Shown: piece after piece, positions 1-9,352 of the stretch
How the letters are laid out: every line of letters begins with the position of its first letter
Numbering within the stretch: position 1 is the stretch's first letter
From: Clostridium algifaecis
GTDB taxonomy: Bacteria; Bacillota; Clostridia; Clostridiales; Clostridiaceae
Reading direction: 5' to 3'
Assembly: GCF_017874415.1 (NCBI RefSeq)
Contig: NZ_JAGGLM010000002.1
Coordinates: 186,001-250,000 of the forward strand
DNA length: 64,000 bases
Position numbers and translations under genes: made by a program
Notes under the pieces: generated by a model
Seen by the model: only the letters and a program-made list of their open reading frames with translations
Databases searched by the model: none
What the model was told of the DNA's origin: nothing

Positions 1-281
1 TACAGCATGGAAGAGGCCAATTTTCAGCCCTACTAATGTGACCTGGAATCTATCTTATCGTATTTCTGAAATTACTTCAATTATTCAAATTGCCTCTTGA
101 TATAAAATTTATTTTTGAGAAAAAATGAAGAAGAGGATAAACGATAGCAATTATATTAATAATACTTTTTTGGACATCATTGAGATAGAAAAATCTATTT
201 TAGTGACAAAATAATTTTAGAAAATTATGATCGTAGAAATACAGATTTAGAAACAGTAACATTTAGAAAGGCGGAATATAT
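1..281. other. Left-edge region without a clear gene
   Basis: No intact gene is seen. The first 36 bases read as an open frame ending at a stop near position 36, so they may be the decayed or cut end of an upstream gene. A 29-codon frame at 125-214 has no good ribosome binding site and is not called. The last bases carry the GAAAGGCGG-type ribosome binding site of the permease gene. Confidence 0.4.
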
Positions 282-1670
282 ATGTCGGAAAATCAAAATT
301 TATCAAGAGGATTAAAAAATCGTCATATTCAATTACTTGCAATTGGAGGTGCAATTGGCACTGGATTATTCCTTGGTTCAGGCAGGTCCATTCACTTGGC
401 AGGTCCATCTATTTTATTTGCATATGCAATAACAGGAATAATGTTATTTTTTGTAATGCGTGCACTTGGGGAATTATTGCTTTCTAATTTAAACTACCAT
501 TCCTTTGTAGACTTTGTATATGATTATCTAGGAGAGGGAGCAGCATTTATTACTGGATGGACCTACTGGTTCTGCTGGATTTCACTTGCTATGGCTGACG
601 TAGCTGCTACTGGACTTTATATACAATACTGGTTCCCAAATGTAGCAAGATGGGTTCCAAGCCTTATAGTTCTTGTAATTTTACTGATTATGAATCTTAC
701 TGCAGTAAAGTTATTCGGTGAAATGGAATTTTGGTTTGCATTAATTAAGGTTATTGCAATTTTAGCACTTATTGTAGTTGGTACAGTTATGATTATAAAG
801 GGATTTTCTACAAATGCAGGTTCATCTAGCTTTGCAAACCTTTGGAACTATGGCGGTTGGTTGCCAAATGGAGTAAGTGGCTTTATACTTTCCTTCCAAA
901 TGGTTGTATTTGCTTTTACAGGAATCGAATTAGTTGGTATAACAGCTGGTGAAACTGAAAATCCAGAACATGTTATTCCAAGAGCTATTAACAATATTCC
1001 AATTAGAATTATTATTTTTTATATTGGAGCACTTGGTATTATTATGAGCATATACCCATGGAATTCAGTTAATCCAGGTAAAAGCCCATTTGTACAGGTA
1101 TTTACTTCAATGGGAATCACAGCAGCAGCGAGTATTGTAAATTTTGTTGTATTAACATCAGCTGCATCTGCTTGTAACAGCGGTATTTTTAGTACAAGCC
1201 GTATGGTTTATTCGCTTGCTAAAGAAGATAATGCACCTAATTCAATGAAAAAATTAACTTCTAATCATATACCTTGTAATGCTGCAATATTTTCTGCAGC
1301 TGTTATCTTGATTGCAGTTATTTTGAACTACATTATGCCGGAAGGGGTATTTGTACTTATTACAAGTATATCAACATTTTGCTATATATACATTTGGGCA
1401 ATTATAGTTATCTGTCATATAAAATATCACAGAACTAAGCCTGAACTTGCTGCTAAGAACAAATTCAAAATGCCGCTTTATCCAATTATAAACTATTTAA
1501 TTTTAGCATTCTTTGCTTTTGTTATAGTTACATTGGCATTTAATAATGAAACTCGTGTAGCTCTATTTGTAACACCTGTATGGTTTATAATGCTCGGAGT
1601 TATTTACAATATACGTAAATCAAAAATAAAAAATGAAAATAAAGAAGATGTCAAAAGAGATTTAATATAG
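282..1670 (+). CDS. Amino acid permease, APC superfamily, CycA-like
   Basis: Cytoplasmic-membrane importer of amino acids, probably driven by proton symport. The 462-residue length and about 12 hydrophobic segments fit the AAT family of the APC superfamily. The N-terminus carries the family glycine motif AIGGAIGTGLFLGSG near residues 21-35, and the long stretch GEMEFWFALIKV near 146 closely resembles the D-serine/D-alanine/glycine transporter CycA, so small neutral or D-amino acids are the best substrate guess. The start ATG lies behind AAAGGCGG. The gene stands alone, followed by a good hairpin terminator. Substrate assignment is inference; the family call is strong. Confidence 0.88.
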   Translation: MSENQNLSRGLKNRHIQLLAIGGAIGTGLFLGSGRSIHLAGPSILFAYAITGIMLFFVMRALGELLLSNLNYHSFVDFVYDYLGEGAAFITGWTYWFCWISLAMADVAATGLYIQYWFPNVARWVPSLIVLVILLIMNLTAVKLFGEMEFWFALIKVIAILALIVVGTVMIIKGFSTNAGSSSFANLWNYGGWLPNGVSGFILSFQMVVFAFTGIELVGITAGETENPEHVIPRAINNIPIRIIIFYIGALGIIMSIYPWNSVNPGKSPFVQVFTSMGITAAASIVNFVVLTSAASACNSGIFSTSRMVYSLAKEDNAPNSMKKLTSNHIPCNAAIFSAAVILIAVILNYIMPEGVFVLITSISTFCYIYIWAIIVICHIKYHRTKPELAAKNKFKMPLYPIINYLILAFFAFVIVTLAFNNETRVALFVTPVWFIMLGVIYNIRKSKIKNENKEDVKRDLI

Positions 1671-1714
1671 GTTAATAGCTAATATTAGAAAATTTATTTA
1701 ACCACTGAAGAAAT

Positions 1715-1752
1715 ACAAGACTGCCTGCTCAATGGGCGGTCTTGTCTTATAT
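1715..1752 (+). terminator. Rho-independent terminator after the permease
   Basis: An 11-bp stem (1715-1725 with 1735-1745, one G-U pair) with a 9-base loop is followed by a T-rich run. It ends the permease transcript before luxS. Confidence 0.8.
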
Positions 1753-1797
1753 TATTATTAAATGAACTAATTTTTTAGAAATTTAATTGATAATAAG

Positions 1798-1826
1798 TTC
1801 ACTTTATAGATAAAAAGCTGTAAAAT
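1798..1826 (+). promoter_or_regulatory. Probable sigma-A promoter of luxS
   Basis: TTCACT and TAAAAT are separated by 17 bases, 38 bases upstream of the luxS start. Confidence 0.5.
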
Positions 1827-1864
1827 ATAAATAGATTTATACTAATATTTGGAGGTAATCGATA

Positions 1865-2344
1865 ATGGAAAAGATTGCAAGCTTTACAGTTAATCATTTA
1901 AAACTAAAACCAGGAGTATATGTGTCAAGGAAAGATAAATTTGGAGATGTAGTTTTAACTACTTTTGATATAAGAATGACAAGTCCTAATGATGAACCTG
2001 TTATGAATACAGCTGAGGTTCATACTATAGAACATTTAGGTGCTACTTTTCTTAGAAATCACAAAATTTATGGCTCAAAGACAGTATATTTTGGACCTAT
2101 GGGCTGTAGGACAGGATTTTATTTGATTTTAGGAGGAAATTATGAGTCAAAGGATATTATAGGATTATTAAAAGAAATGTATAAATTTATTGCAGATTTT
2201 GAAGGTGATGTACCTGGTGCGGCTGCAAAAGATTGCGGAAACTATTTGGATATGAATCTTCCAATGGCAAAATATTTAGGAAATAAATTTTTAAATGAAG
2301 TTTTAATCAATATATCTGATGACAGACTTAATTATCCTAACTAA
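1865..2344 (+). CDS. luxS: S-ribosylhomocysteine lyase LuxS
   Basis: Cleaves S-ribosylhomocysteine to homocysteine and the autoinducer-2 precursor DPD in the cytosolic activated methyl cycle. The zinc-binding HxxEH motif is at H53/E56/H57 (HTIEHL) and the third ligand is C124 in KDCGNYLDM. The probable catalytic cysteine is C81 in PMGCRTGFY. The 159-residue length matches the family. The start ATG lies behind GGAGG. The gene is monocistronic here, with its own promoter and a downstream inverted repeat; no pfs or methionine gene adjoins it. Confidence 0.97.
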   Translation: MEKIASFTVNHLKLKPGVYVSRKDKFGDVVLTTFDIRMTSPNDEPVMNTAEVHTIEHLGATFLRNHKIYGSKTVYFGPMGCRTGFYLILGGNYESKDIIGLLKEMYKFIADFEGDVPGAAAKDCGNYLDMNLPMAKYLGNKFLNEVLINISDDRLNYPN

Positions 2345-2368
2345 TGTATAATTATTAATATATTAGTT

Positions 2369-2422
2369 AAAGTACAGTCAAAAAAATAACTATGTATTAG
2401 CTTATTCTTTTGACTATACTTT
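2369..2422. terminator. Inverted repeat after luxS, possible terminator
   Basis: Arms at 2369-2383 and 2408-2422 pair over 15 positions with one mismatch around a 24-base loop. The T-tract is poor, so termination is plausible but not certain. Confidence 0.4.
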
Positions 2423-2487
2423 ATGAAAATCATGCTAAGTGTACTACCTTAATATTATGCTATATAGTTTTAGGAGAGATAGATTAA

Positions 2488-3648
2488 ATGAGATCATTAA
2501 TATGGGTTGGAAATATTATATTAACTTTACTAGTTATATCATTATATATAGCAGTTTGGTATTATATAGGAGCAAAAGGAAAACGCATATTTTTAAATAA
2601 AAATAAGAGTTTAAAAATAAAAGTTTATTGGGCTTTATTTTGGTTTGTAGCTTTTTCATATATTCTAAGTGCAATATTTAGAAATATTTTATCAGTAAAT
2701 AATAAGTTAGTTTCAGTGTTAACGGTGATAGGAGCAGTTTCATTAGCTATTTTAGCGTATTTAATTATAATCTTTCCTATTACAGACACTATAAAGTTTA
2801 TTTTAAAAAGAATTGGATTCAAAGGAAAAGTTAAGAATTATTTAAGCATAATATATGGAGACGGAATTTCAATCTTTATTATAGTTATAATAATCTTTTG
2901 TCTTGGATTATTTAATGCAGAGCATCCTACTATTACTAATTATAATATAGGAATAAATAAAAGTGCTAAAGATATTAAATCATTAAATATAGTAATGGTT
3001 TCAGATGTTCATATTGGTATAATGATTAAGGAAAAAGGTATTTTAAAAATGGTAAATTCAATAAATAAATTGAATCCTGATATAGTTTTCTTCTGTGGAG
3101 ATATGGTTGATGAAAGTACACCTACAAATTTAAAAGTATATTATAGCAAAGCATTTAAAAATATAAAATCAAAGTATGGAGTATATTCAATTATGGGAAA
3201 TCATGAATATATGGAAAATGTATCCGAAACTATTTATTATATGAAAAAAGCTAATGTAAAGGTTCTACTGGATCAGTCAGTCAAAGTAGATAACAGTTTT
3301 TATGTAGTAGGTAGAAAAGATGCTGCTAGTAGAGAAAAAGGAAAATCATTAAATGAAATCTTAAAAAATACTGACAAATCGCTTCCAATTATAGAACTTA
3401 ATCATAGACCAGTAGGTATTAATGAAGCTGAAAATTCAAAAGTGGATTTGCAACTTTCAGGACATACACATGATGGTCAATTTTTCCCTAATAATATTAT
3501 TACAAGACTTATTTATGAAGACAGTTATGGATATCTTAAAAAAGGAAATTTTAATTTAATTGTAAGTTCTGGATATGGAACATGGGGACCTCCAATAAGA
3601 ATTGGAACAAAAGGTGAGATTGTTCACATTAATCTTAAGTTTAAGTGA
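2488..3648 (+). CDS. Membrane-anchored metallophosphoesterase, YkuE/YaeI-like
   Basis: Predicted dinuclear-metal phosphoesterase held in the membrane. About four hydrophobic segments fill the first 150 residues; the catalytic domain follows with the family signatures in order: DVHIG (about 174), GDMVD (about 205), GNHEY (about 237) and GHTHDGQ (about 326). YkuE and YaeI relatives act on phospholipid-linked or lipid A-type pyrophosphates, but the substrate here cannot be read from sequence. The start ATG lies behind GGAGAG. A truncated paralogue of the same family sits at 14352-14717, and another phosphoesterase at 14836-15801. Confidence 0.88.
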   Translation: MRSLIWVGNIILTLLVISLYIAVWYYIGAKGKRIFLNKNKSLKIKVYWALFWFVAFSYILSAIFRNILSVNNKLVSVLTVIGAVSLAILAYLIIIFPITDTIKFILKRIGFKGKVKNYLSIIYGDGISIFIIVIIIFCLGLFNAEHPTITNYNIGINKSAKDIKSLNIVMVSDVHIGIMIKEKGILKMVNSINKLNPDIVFFCGDMVDESTPTNLKVYYSKAFKNIKSKYGVYSIMGNHEYMENVSETIYYMKKANVKVLLDQSVKVDNSFYVVGRKDAASREKGKSLNEILKNTDKSLPIIELNHRPVGINEAENSKVDLQLSGHTHDGQFFPNNIITRLIYEDSYGYLKKGNFNLIVSSGYGTWGPPIRIGTKGEIVHINLKFK

Positions 3649-3755
3649 AAATTATTTTATTGTATTAAAAATTAAAATATATTTGTTAAATAGTTAAAAT
3701 GATGATAATATACTAACTGTATGCTTATTTAAAGTAATGTTTGGGAGGAATAGAT

Positions 3756-4079
3756 ATGAAAATTATTCAAATGAGTGATGAAGCTTATACAGAATTTAAA
3801 AGTTTGTTGGACGAGAATAATGTAAATAATTATAATTTAAGAATAAACTATGCAGGAAAAAATTGCAGTGGAGCAATTTTTAATATTAGTTTTGGAGAAG
3901 AGAGTACAGAAGATTTTTCAGAAAAGATAAAAGATATAAACTTTATTGTAGAAAGAAATCTCATAAATGAGTATGTAGGATTTAAATTTTTATCTAATAA
4001 TGAAAGTGGCGGAAATGGATTAAAATTAGAACCAGTTTTGTCACCTAAAACTTGTGAAGGATGCTCGGGATGCATGTAA
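3756..4079 (+). CDS. HesB/IscA-like small protein with C-terminal Cys motif
   Basis: A protein of about 107 residues resembling the HesB/YadR/YfhF group, which is related to A-type Fe-S carriers. The N-terminal half has the expected LxxLLDEN..YNLRI pattern, and the C-terminus ends in TCEGCSGCM, giving three clustered cysteines. The start at 3756 is preferred over an upstream TTG at 3741 because GGGAGGA at 3743-3749 is correctly spaced for it. Role in Fe-S trafficking is inferred from family only. A terminator shared with the convergent gene follows. Confidence 0.65.
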   Translation: MKIIQMSDEAYTEFKSLLDENNVNNYNLRINYAGKNCSGAIFNISFGEESTEDFSEKIKDINFIVERNLINEYVGFKFLSNNESGGNGLKLEPVLSPKTCEGCSGCM

Positions 4080-4098
4080 AATTTTATATAATAAAAAT

Positions 4099-4125
4099 AC
4101 CGGCAGTTCAAAAGAAACTGCCAGT
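4099..4125. terminator. Bidirectional terminator
   Basis: Ten-base arms (4099-4108 and 4116-4125, one mismatch) around a short loop are flanked by AT-rich runs on both sides, between convergent genes ending at 4079 and 4208. Confidence 0.7.
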
Positions 4126-4207
4126 ATTTATATATTGATTTTATTAGAAATTAGACTAAGTATATAAACCTAAAATTTGAACTTTAATATAATCATAAAT
4201 AGCTTAA

Positions 4208-5197
4208 TTAATTAAGTATATATACGGTGACAGATCTTACTCCCCAACTCTCAGCCTCGGCTTCAGACGGGAAAAACACATCTATTCTATTTCCTTTAAT
4301 AGCACCACCTGTATCGTCAGCTACGGCATAACCATATCCTTCTACATAAACTCTGGATCCAAGCGGTATAACTCTAGGATCTACAGCTATAGTACTGTAG
4401 CCGCCAGAATTTCTTACCGTAGATGTACCTGATGCTGTAATTCCATCTCCTGAATATGCAGTCGCATTCACGGTTATTGATTTTGAGGCAGAAACAGAAC
4501 CTGACGTACCACGTGATAATGTTGCATTATTACTATTATAAGCCAGTTCAGCCTTGGAACTATTAGAATTACTTGAATTTTGGGCAGCACTTAATTCACT
4601 CTCTTTTTCAGTTGCACTTGCAAGGAGAGATTTTTGTTCCTGTATATCCTTATTTAGTTTTGATAAAGTATTTTCGTTACTGCTTTTTAAAGCTTGCAAG
4701 CTATTATTTTCTTGTACTAAATTTTCTTTCTGACTTGATATAGCTTGTCTATCTTGTTTCAATTTAGCCATAATATTTTTATCAAATCTTATTACTTTTG
4801 ATATTGTATCCATTCTTGACATAAAATCACTTAAATTATTTGAGCTTAAAAGTACATTGAGATACCCATCCATACCACTCATGTACATTGCACGTACTCT
4901 TTTGTTGAACAATACATCCTGAGATTTTGATTTATTCTCTATTGTATCCAATTTTGATTGAGTGCTTTTAATATTACGTGCTAAATTATTCATGTACTTT
5001 TTATTACTGTCAATTTTATTAATTACTTCGTTAATTTGTGAATTTAATGTATCAACTTTTTTTTGCAATTGTACTTTGTTATCTTGTGCTTGTTTTAATG
5101 CATCAGATGAACTACTTGATGGTGCAGCAAAAACATTGCCATTTATCATGACGGTTAATGCCAGTGTCATAATTGCAGATAACGTTTTTTTATTCAA
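4208..5197 (-). CDS. Secreted coiled-coil protein with C-terminal 3D domain
   Basis: A 329-residue exported protein. Residues 1-25 form a signal peptide ending near FAAP; residues about 32-210 are heptad-rich coiled coil of the kind found in cell-wall hydrolases; a Ser/Asn-rich linker follows. The last 90 residues are a 3D domain, named for three conserved aspartates, seen here as AVDPRVIPLG, ADDTGG and RIDVFF. In families such as YabE/YocH and MltA this fold cleaves or binds peptidoglycan. A wall-remodelling role outside the cell is likely. The ribosome binding site AGGGAGG precedes the start. Confidence 0.85.
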   Translation of the reverse strand: MNKKTLSAIMTLALTVMINGNVFAAPSSSSSDALKQAQDNKVQLQKKVDTLNSQINEVINKIDSNKKYMNNLARNIKSTQSKLDTIENKSKSQDVLFNKRVRAMYMSGMDGYLNVLLSSNNLSDFMSRMDTISKVIRFDKNIMAKLKQDRQAISSQKENLVQENNSLQALKSSNENTLSKLNKDIQEQKSLLASATEKESELSAAQNSSNSNSSKAELAYNSNNATLSRGTSGSVSASKSITVNATAYSGDGITASGTSTVRNSGGYSTIAVDPRVIPLGSRVYVEGYGYAVADDTGGAIKGNRIDVFFPSEAEAESWGVRSVTVYILN

Positions 5198-5401
5198 ATT
5201 GTTTTCCTCCCTAAAAATAGATTATCAAACTATTTTATATATTAAAGTTATATTGTTTACTATTATAACATCAAAACATACCAAAACTCAAGTTTATATA
5301 CTATATTTATATTTTATTACTTTAAATGGAAATAAATTCATGAGCTTTTCAAGAATGATTTAAAAAAATAAGAGAGCACTAAACTTATTGATTTATAAGG
5401 G

Positions 5402-5520
5402 ATGACAGATTTAGAAAACAAAAAATATGAATAAAGGCAAAGACAAAGAAAAAAAATAAAAATTTATATGAACTTGTAAAGAAAAATGATAAATCGTATA
5501 ATATGAAATATATGTTCTAA
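5402..5520 (+). pseudogene. Possible broken small Lys-rich gene
   Basis: A short frame from ATG 5402 (MTDLENKKYE) stops at 5434. A different frame running to a stop at 5520 contains NLYELVKKNDKSYN, which looks coding. A third start at 5427 would join that frame if the A8 run at 5449-5456 had one more base. This suggests a small gene of about 30-40 codons broken by indels. It could also be chance in AT-rich DNA. Confidence 0.25.
5474..5502 (+). promoter_or_regulatory. Probable sigma-A promoter of topB
   Basis: TTGTAA and TATAAT are 17 bases apart, upstream of topB. Confidence 0.5.
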
Positions 5521-5583
5521 TGGTAAAACTATAAACTTATTATATATTGTACTTAACAATTAATGAAATGAAAGGAAATAAAT

Positions 5584-7746
5584 ATGAGCAAAGTATTAGT
5601 ATTAGCTGAAAAGCCTTCTGTAGGAAAAGATTTAGCTAGAGTACTTCACTGCAGCAAAAAGGGCGGGGGATATATTGAAGGCGATAAATATGTAGTAACC
5701 TGGGCTCTTGGACATTTAGTTACACTAGCAGACCCTGAAGCCTATGATGATAAATATAAAACATGGAATTTAGAGCAGTTGCCAATGCTCCCTAAATATT
5801 TGAAACTTGTAGTTATAAAACAAAGTGGGAAGCAGTTTAATATAGTTAAATCACAAATGAATAGAAAAGATATTAATGAAATTGTAATTGCTACAGATGC
5901 AGGTAGAGAAGGAGAACTTGTAGCAAGATGGATAATAGAAAAAGCACATATAAAAAAGCCTTTAAAAAGACTCTGGATTTCTTCTCAAACTACAAAAGCT
6001 ATAAATGATGGGTTTAAAAATTTAAAACCTGCGTCAAAATATGACAATTTATATGTGGCTGCAAAATGCAGGGCAGAGGCGGATTGGATAATTGGACTCA
6101 ATGTAACACGTGCCCTAACCTGTAAATACAATGCACAACTTACAGCAGGAAGAGTGCAGTCTCCAACTCTTGCTATGATAATTAATCGTGAAGATGAAAT
6201 AAAAAATTTTAAACCTAAAGCGTATTACAATATACATGCAAAAACCAAAAATTTTACTTTGAAGTGGATAAATAATAAGGGAAATAGCAGTTTATTTGAT
6301 GAAGAAATAGCAAATAAGATAGTATCTAAGTTAAATAACAAAAAAGGAAAAATAATTGACGTAACTACTAGTCAAAAGAAACAGATGCCACAAAAGCTTT
6401 ATGATTTGACTGAGCTTCAAAGAGATGCTAACAGACTATTTTCATATTCTGCAAAACAGACATTATCTATAATGCAAAGACTTTATGAAAACTATAAAAT
6501 GCTTACATATCCTAGAACAGATTCAAGGTATATTTCGACTGATATAGTTCCTACACTTAAAGAACGTTTGAAAGCTATATCTTTAAATGAGTATAGAAGT
6601 TTTATAAATGAAGTTATTAAAACAGGAATTAAACCAAATAAAAACTTTGTAGACAATACAAAAATAGGAGATCATCATGCTATAATACCTACCGAGGAAA
6701 GCATTCCAATATCTCGTCTTAGTTTAGAGGAAAGAAATATATACGACTTAGTTATAAAAAGGTTTATATCAGTTATGATGCCACCATATGAATATGTTGA
6801 AACTTCGATAAAGGTTGATATTTCAGGTGAGACTCTGATATATAAGGGAAACAATTTAAAAAGTTCTGGATGGAAGAAAATTTATAAAAATGAGAACTTA
6901 AAAAATGAAGTCAAATTCTCTGATATTAAAAAAGATGATAACATAGATATAATTTCTATAGATATTGAAAAACTTTATACTAAAGCACCTGAGAGGTTTA
7001 CTGAAGGGACCTTGCTATCTGCTATGGAAAATCCACAAAAATATGTTAAAATGGATAAAACGTATGCCAAGACTCTTGGCGAAACTGGAGGAATTGGAAC
7101 AGTTGCTACCAGGGCAGATATAATCGAAAAAATATTTAATATGTTTTATGTAGAGAAAAATGGAAAAGAAATAGTTCCGACTTCGAAGGGAAGGCAGCTT
7201 ATCAATTTAGTGCCAGAAGGACTAAAATCTCCATTATTAACAGCTGAATGGGAGAAAACATTAGATGAAATTAGCAGGGGCAAAAAGAATTCAAAAGCAT
7301 TTTTAAATGACATGAGAGAATATGCAACTGAGCTTGTAAAAGATGTAAAAGTTAGTAGCAGTAAATTTAAATATGATAATTTGTCAGGAAAAAAATGTCC
7401 GAACTGTGGAAAATATATGTTGGAGGTTAAAGGCAAACATGGAAAAATGCTGGTTTGTCAGGATAGAAGTTGCGGGTATAGAGAAAATATTGCAAAATTT
7501 ACTAATGCAAGATGTCCTGAGTGCCATAAAAAACTTGAATTAAGAGGTCATGGTGAAGGACAAATTTATGTATGTCCTAATTGCAGCTTTAGGGAGAAAT
7601 TATCTTCATTTAAAAAAAGATTTGACAAAAATAATAAATTGAATAAAAGAGATGTGGCAAGATATATGAAAAAAGTAAATAAAGAAAATGAAGCTCCAGT
7701 AAATTCTGCACTAGCAGATGCTCTAGCTAAGTTAAATTTAAAATAA
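5584..7746 (+). CDS. topB: DNA topoisomerase III (type IA)
   Basis: Type IA topoisomerase that passes one DNA strand through a transient nick, resolving recombination and replication intermediates. The 720-residue protein begins with a Toprim domain (LAEKPSVGKDLA at 8-19; acidic DAGREGE at 105-111). The catalytic tyrosine is Y309 in LTYPRTDSRY. The C-terminal part carries two zinc-ribbon modules, CPNCGKYM and CPECHKKL, each with a second cysteine pair, an arrangement common in clostridial TopB. The start ATG lies behind AAAGGAAA. The gene is monocistronic with its own terminator. Confidence 0.95.
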   Translation: MSKVLVLAEKPSVGKDLARVLHCSKKGGGYIEGDKYVVTWALGHLVTLADPEAYDDKYKTWNLEQLPMLPKYLKLVVIKQSGKQFNIVKSQMNRKDINEIVIATDAGREGELVARWIIEKAHIKKPLKRLWISSQTTKAINDGFKNLKPASKYDNLYVAAKCRAEADWIIGLNVTRALTCKYNAQLTAGRVQSPTLAMIINREDEIKNFKPKAYYNIHAKTKNFTLKWINNKGNSSLFDEEIANKIVSKLNNKKGKIIDVTTSQKKQMPQKLYDLTELQRDANRLFSYSAKQTLSIMQRLYENYKMLTYPRTDSRYISTDIVPTLKERLKAISLNEYRSFINEVIKTGIKPNKNFVDNTKIGDHHAIIPTEESIPISRLSLEERNIYDLVIKRFISVMMPPYEYVETSIKVDISGETLIYKGNNLKSSGWKKIYKNENLKNEVKFSDIKKDDNIDIISIDIEKLYTKAPERFTEGTLLSAMENPQKYVKMDKTYAKTLGETGGIGTVATRADIIEKIFNMFYVEKNGKEIVPTSKGRQLINLVPEGLKSPLLTAEWEKTLDEISRGKKNSKAFLNDMREYATELVKDVKVSSSKFKYDNLSGKKCPNCGKYMLEVKGKHGKMLVCQDRSCGYRENIAKFTNARCPECHKKLELRGHGEGQIYVCPNCSFREKLSSFKKRFDKNNKLNKRDVARYMKKVNKENEAPVNSALADALAKLNLK

Positions 7747-7771
7747 GAAAAATAAAGTACCGTTAAGTTTT

Positions 7772-7821
7772 ATAAAGGGATATTTTAAAACTAAGTAATT
7801 GGTTTTGAAATATCCCTTTTA
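7772..7821 (+). terminator. Terminator after topB
   Basis: Long stem (about 20 bp with few mismatches) joining AAAGGGATATTTT and its complement around a short loop, followed by TTTTATATAT. Confidence 0.8.
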
Positions 7822-7882
7822 TATATAAACTATTTTATCTAAAATTTAATATTAATTTAATAGTATTTCTAATAAAAAATAC

Positions 7883-7913
7883 TTGACTTGGAGTTAACTC
7901 TAAGTGCTAGACT
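7883..7913 (+). promoter_or_regulatory. MerR-type promoter, class A, upstream of larC
   Basis: TTGACT (7883-7888) and TAGACT (7908-7913) are 19 bases apart. The spacer carries the dyad CTTGGAGTTAACTCTAAG. The long spacer with a central dyad is the hallmark of MerR-family activation. The same dyad recurs at 12034, 14323 and 17565. Confidence 0.75.
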
Positions 7914-7999
7914 GAATTTTAAGAAGGTGAAATAAAACAACAATCAAATGTTACACAATATAGAGTTTAAAATTCAAATTATGATAAGGAGGGATGAAC

Positions 8000-9259
8000 A
8001 TGAAGATTTTATATTATGATTGTTTCTGTGGAATAAGTGGAGATATGAACTTAGCAGCACTTATAGATTTAGGAGTTCCCAAAGAATATTTAGTGGAGGA
8101 ACTTTTAAAGCTCAACTTAGATTCTGAATATAAGCTAGTAATTGATAATTCTACTAAGCTTGGAATAACAGGAACCAGGGTAGATGTTATATTAAAAAAT
8201 AAATTAGAGGATAATACACATATTTCAGGACAAGTTTTACATGAACGAGTTAACAAACATTCTCATAATAGTGATGAAGAGCATGTACATAGTCATGAGC
8301 ATCATCATAGAAATTTGATGGATATAGAGAAAATAATAAATTCAAGTGATTTAAGTGATAAAGTTAAAAAGCTTAGTTTAGACATGTTTATGAAGGTTGC
8401 AGAAGCAGAGGCAAAGGTACATGGAAAAGATTTATATGAAGTACATTTTCATGAAGTAGGAGCCGTTGATTCGATTGTGGATATAGTAGGAGCAGCTATT
8501 TGTTTAGATTATTTGAATGTTGATAAAATTATTGCATCAACTGTTCAAGTTGGAGGAGGATTTGTTGAATGTGCCCATGGTATTATGCCGGTACCAGCGC
8601 CTGCAACAACAGAAATACTTAAAGATATTCCAATAAGTACAGGAATAGTACAGTTTGAAACAACTACTCCGACGGGAGCAGCGATACTTGCAGTAAATGC
8701 TCAGGAATTTAGTCAAAAAATTGATTTCTCAATTAAAAAGGTTGCTTATGGTATAGGTCATAAGGACTTAAAAATTCCAAATGTTTTAAGAGTTTATATA
8801 GGAGAAAAGGAAAGTACTGAAAAGGTGGAAGAGCAGCATATTTTAGAAACTAATATAGATGATATGAATCCAGAGTTTTATGGATATGTGGAGGAAAAAC
8901 TTTTTGAAGCAGGAGCTTTAGACGTATTTAAAACGCCTATATTTATGAAAAAGGGAAGGCCAGGAATAAAATTAAGTGTATTAGTTAATGAGAAAAATGA
9001 AAAAAATGTTTTAGATGTTATTTTTGAAGAAACTACTTCAATAGGTATTAGAAAATATAAAGTTGAAAAGATAATGCTAAATAGAGAAATTTCAAAAGTA
9101 AAAACAGAATACGGAGATATTACAGTAAAAAAATCTTATTATAGAGGAAAATTAGTCAAATGTAAACCAGAATATGAAGAATGCAGGGCTATAGCAAAAG
9201 AAAGAAATATATCTATAGATAAGGTATATAAAGCAATTTATAAACAGGATTTGGATTAA
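8000..9259 (+). CDS. larC: LarC, nickel-insertion protein for the NPN cofactor
   Basis: LarC inserts nickel into the pyridinium bis-thiocarboxylic acid mononucleotide cofactor used by lactate racemase LarA and related enzymes. The protein opens with the family sequence YYDCFCGISGDMNLAAL and has a His-rich loop near residues 90-105, a plausible nickel-handling segment, then the conserved region HFHEVGAVDSIVDIVGA. It is a single open frame of 419 residues, unlike Lactobacillus larC, which needs a frameshift. The start at 8000 is favoured because AAGGAGGG is too close to the ATG at 7994. No larA, larB or larE is present in the window. Confidence 0.9.
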   Translation: MKILYYDCFCGISGDMNLAALIDLGVPKEYLVEELLKLNLDSEYKLVIDNSTKLGITGTRVDVILKNKLEDNTHISGQVLHERVNKHSHNSDEEHVHSHEHHHRNLMDIEKIINSSDLSDKVKKLSLDMFMKVAEAEAKVHGKDLYEVHFHEVGAVDSIVDIVGAAICLDYLNVDKIIASTVQVGGGFVECAHGIMPVPAPATTEILKDIPISTGIVQFETTTPTGAAILAVNAQEFSQKIDFSIKKVAYGIGHKDLKIPNVLRVYIGEKESTEKVEEQHILETNIDDMNPEFYGYVEEKLFEAGALDVFKTPIFMKKGRPGIKLSVLVNEKNEKNVLDVIFEETTSIGIRKYKVEKIMLNREISKVKTEYGDITVKKSYYRGKLVKCKPEYEECRAIAKERNISIDKVYKAIYKQDLD

Positions 9260-9352
9260 TGCTAAATATAATTTATTTGATTAAAAAGATAGAAACTATT
9301 AATTTTAAGCAAATTTTAGGTGTTACAATGTCAAAAAAGGAGGTAAATTCAT

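Larger units (their letters stand above)
5198..5583. other. Intergenic region between divergent genes
   Basis: AT-rich, containing the promoter zone of the minus-strand 3D-domain gene, a possible broken small gene at 5402-5520 and the topB promoter at 5474-5502. Confidence 0.5.

Noticed and set aside
1-70. Possible C-terminal remnant of TrmFO or a similar protein at the left edge
   Set aside because: Resemblance rests on FQP and NV only, with frame changes; too weak to call.
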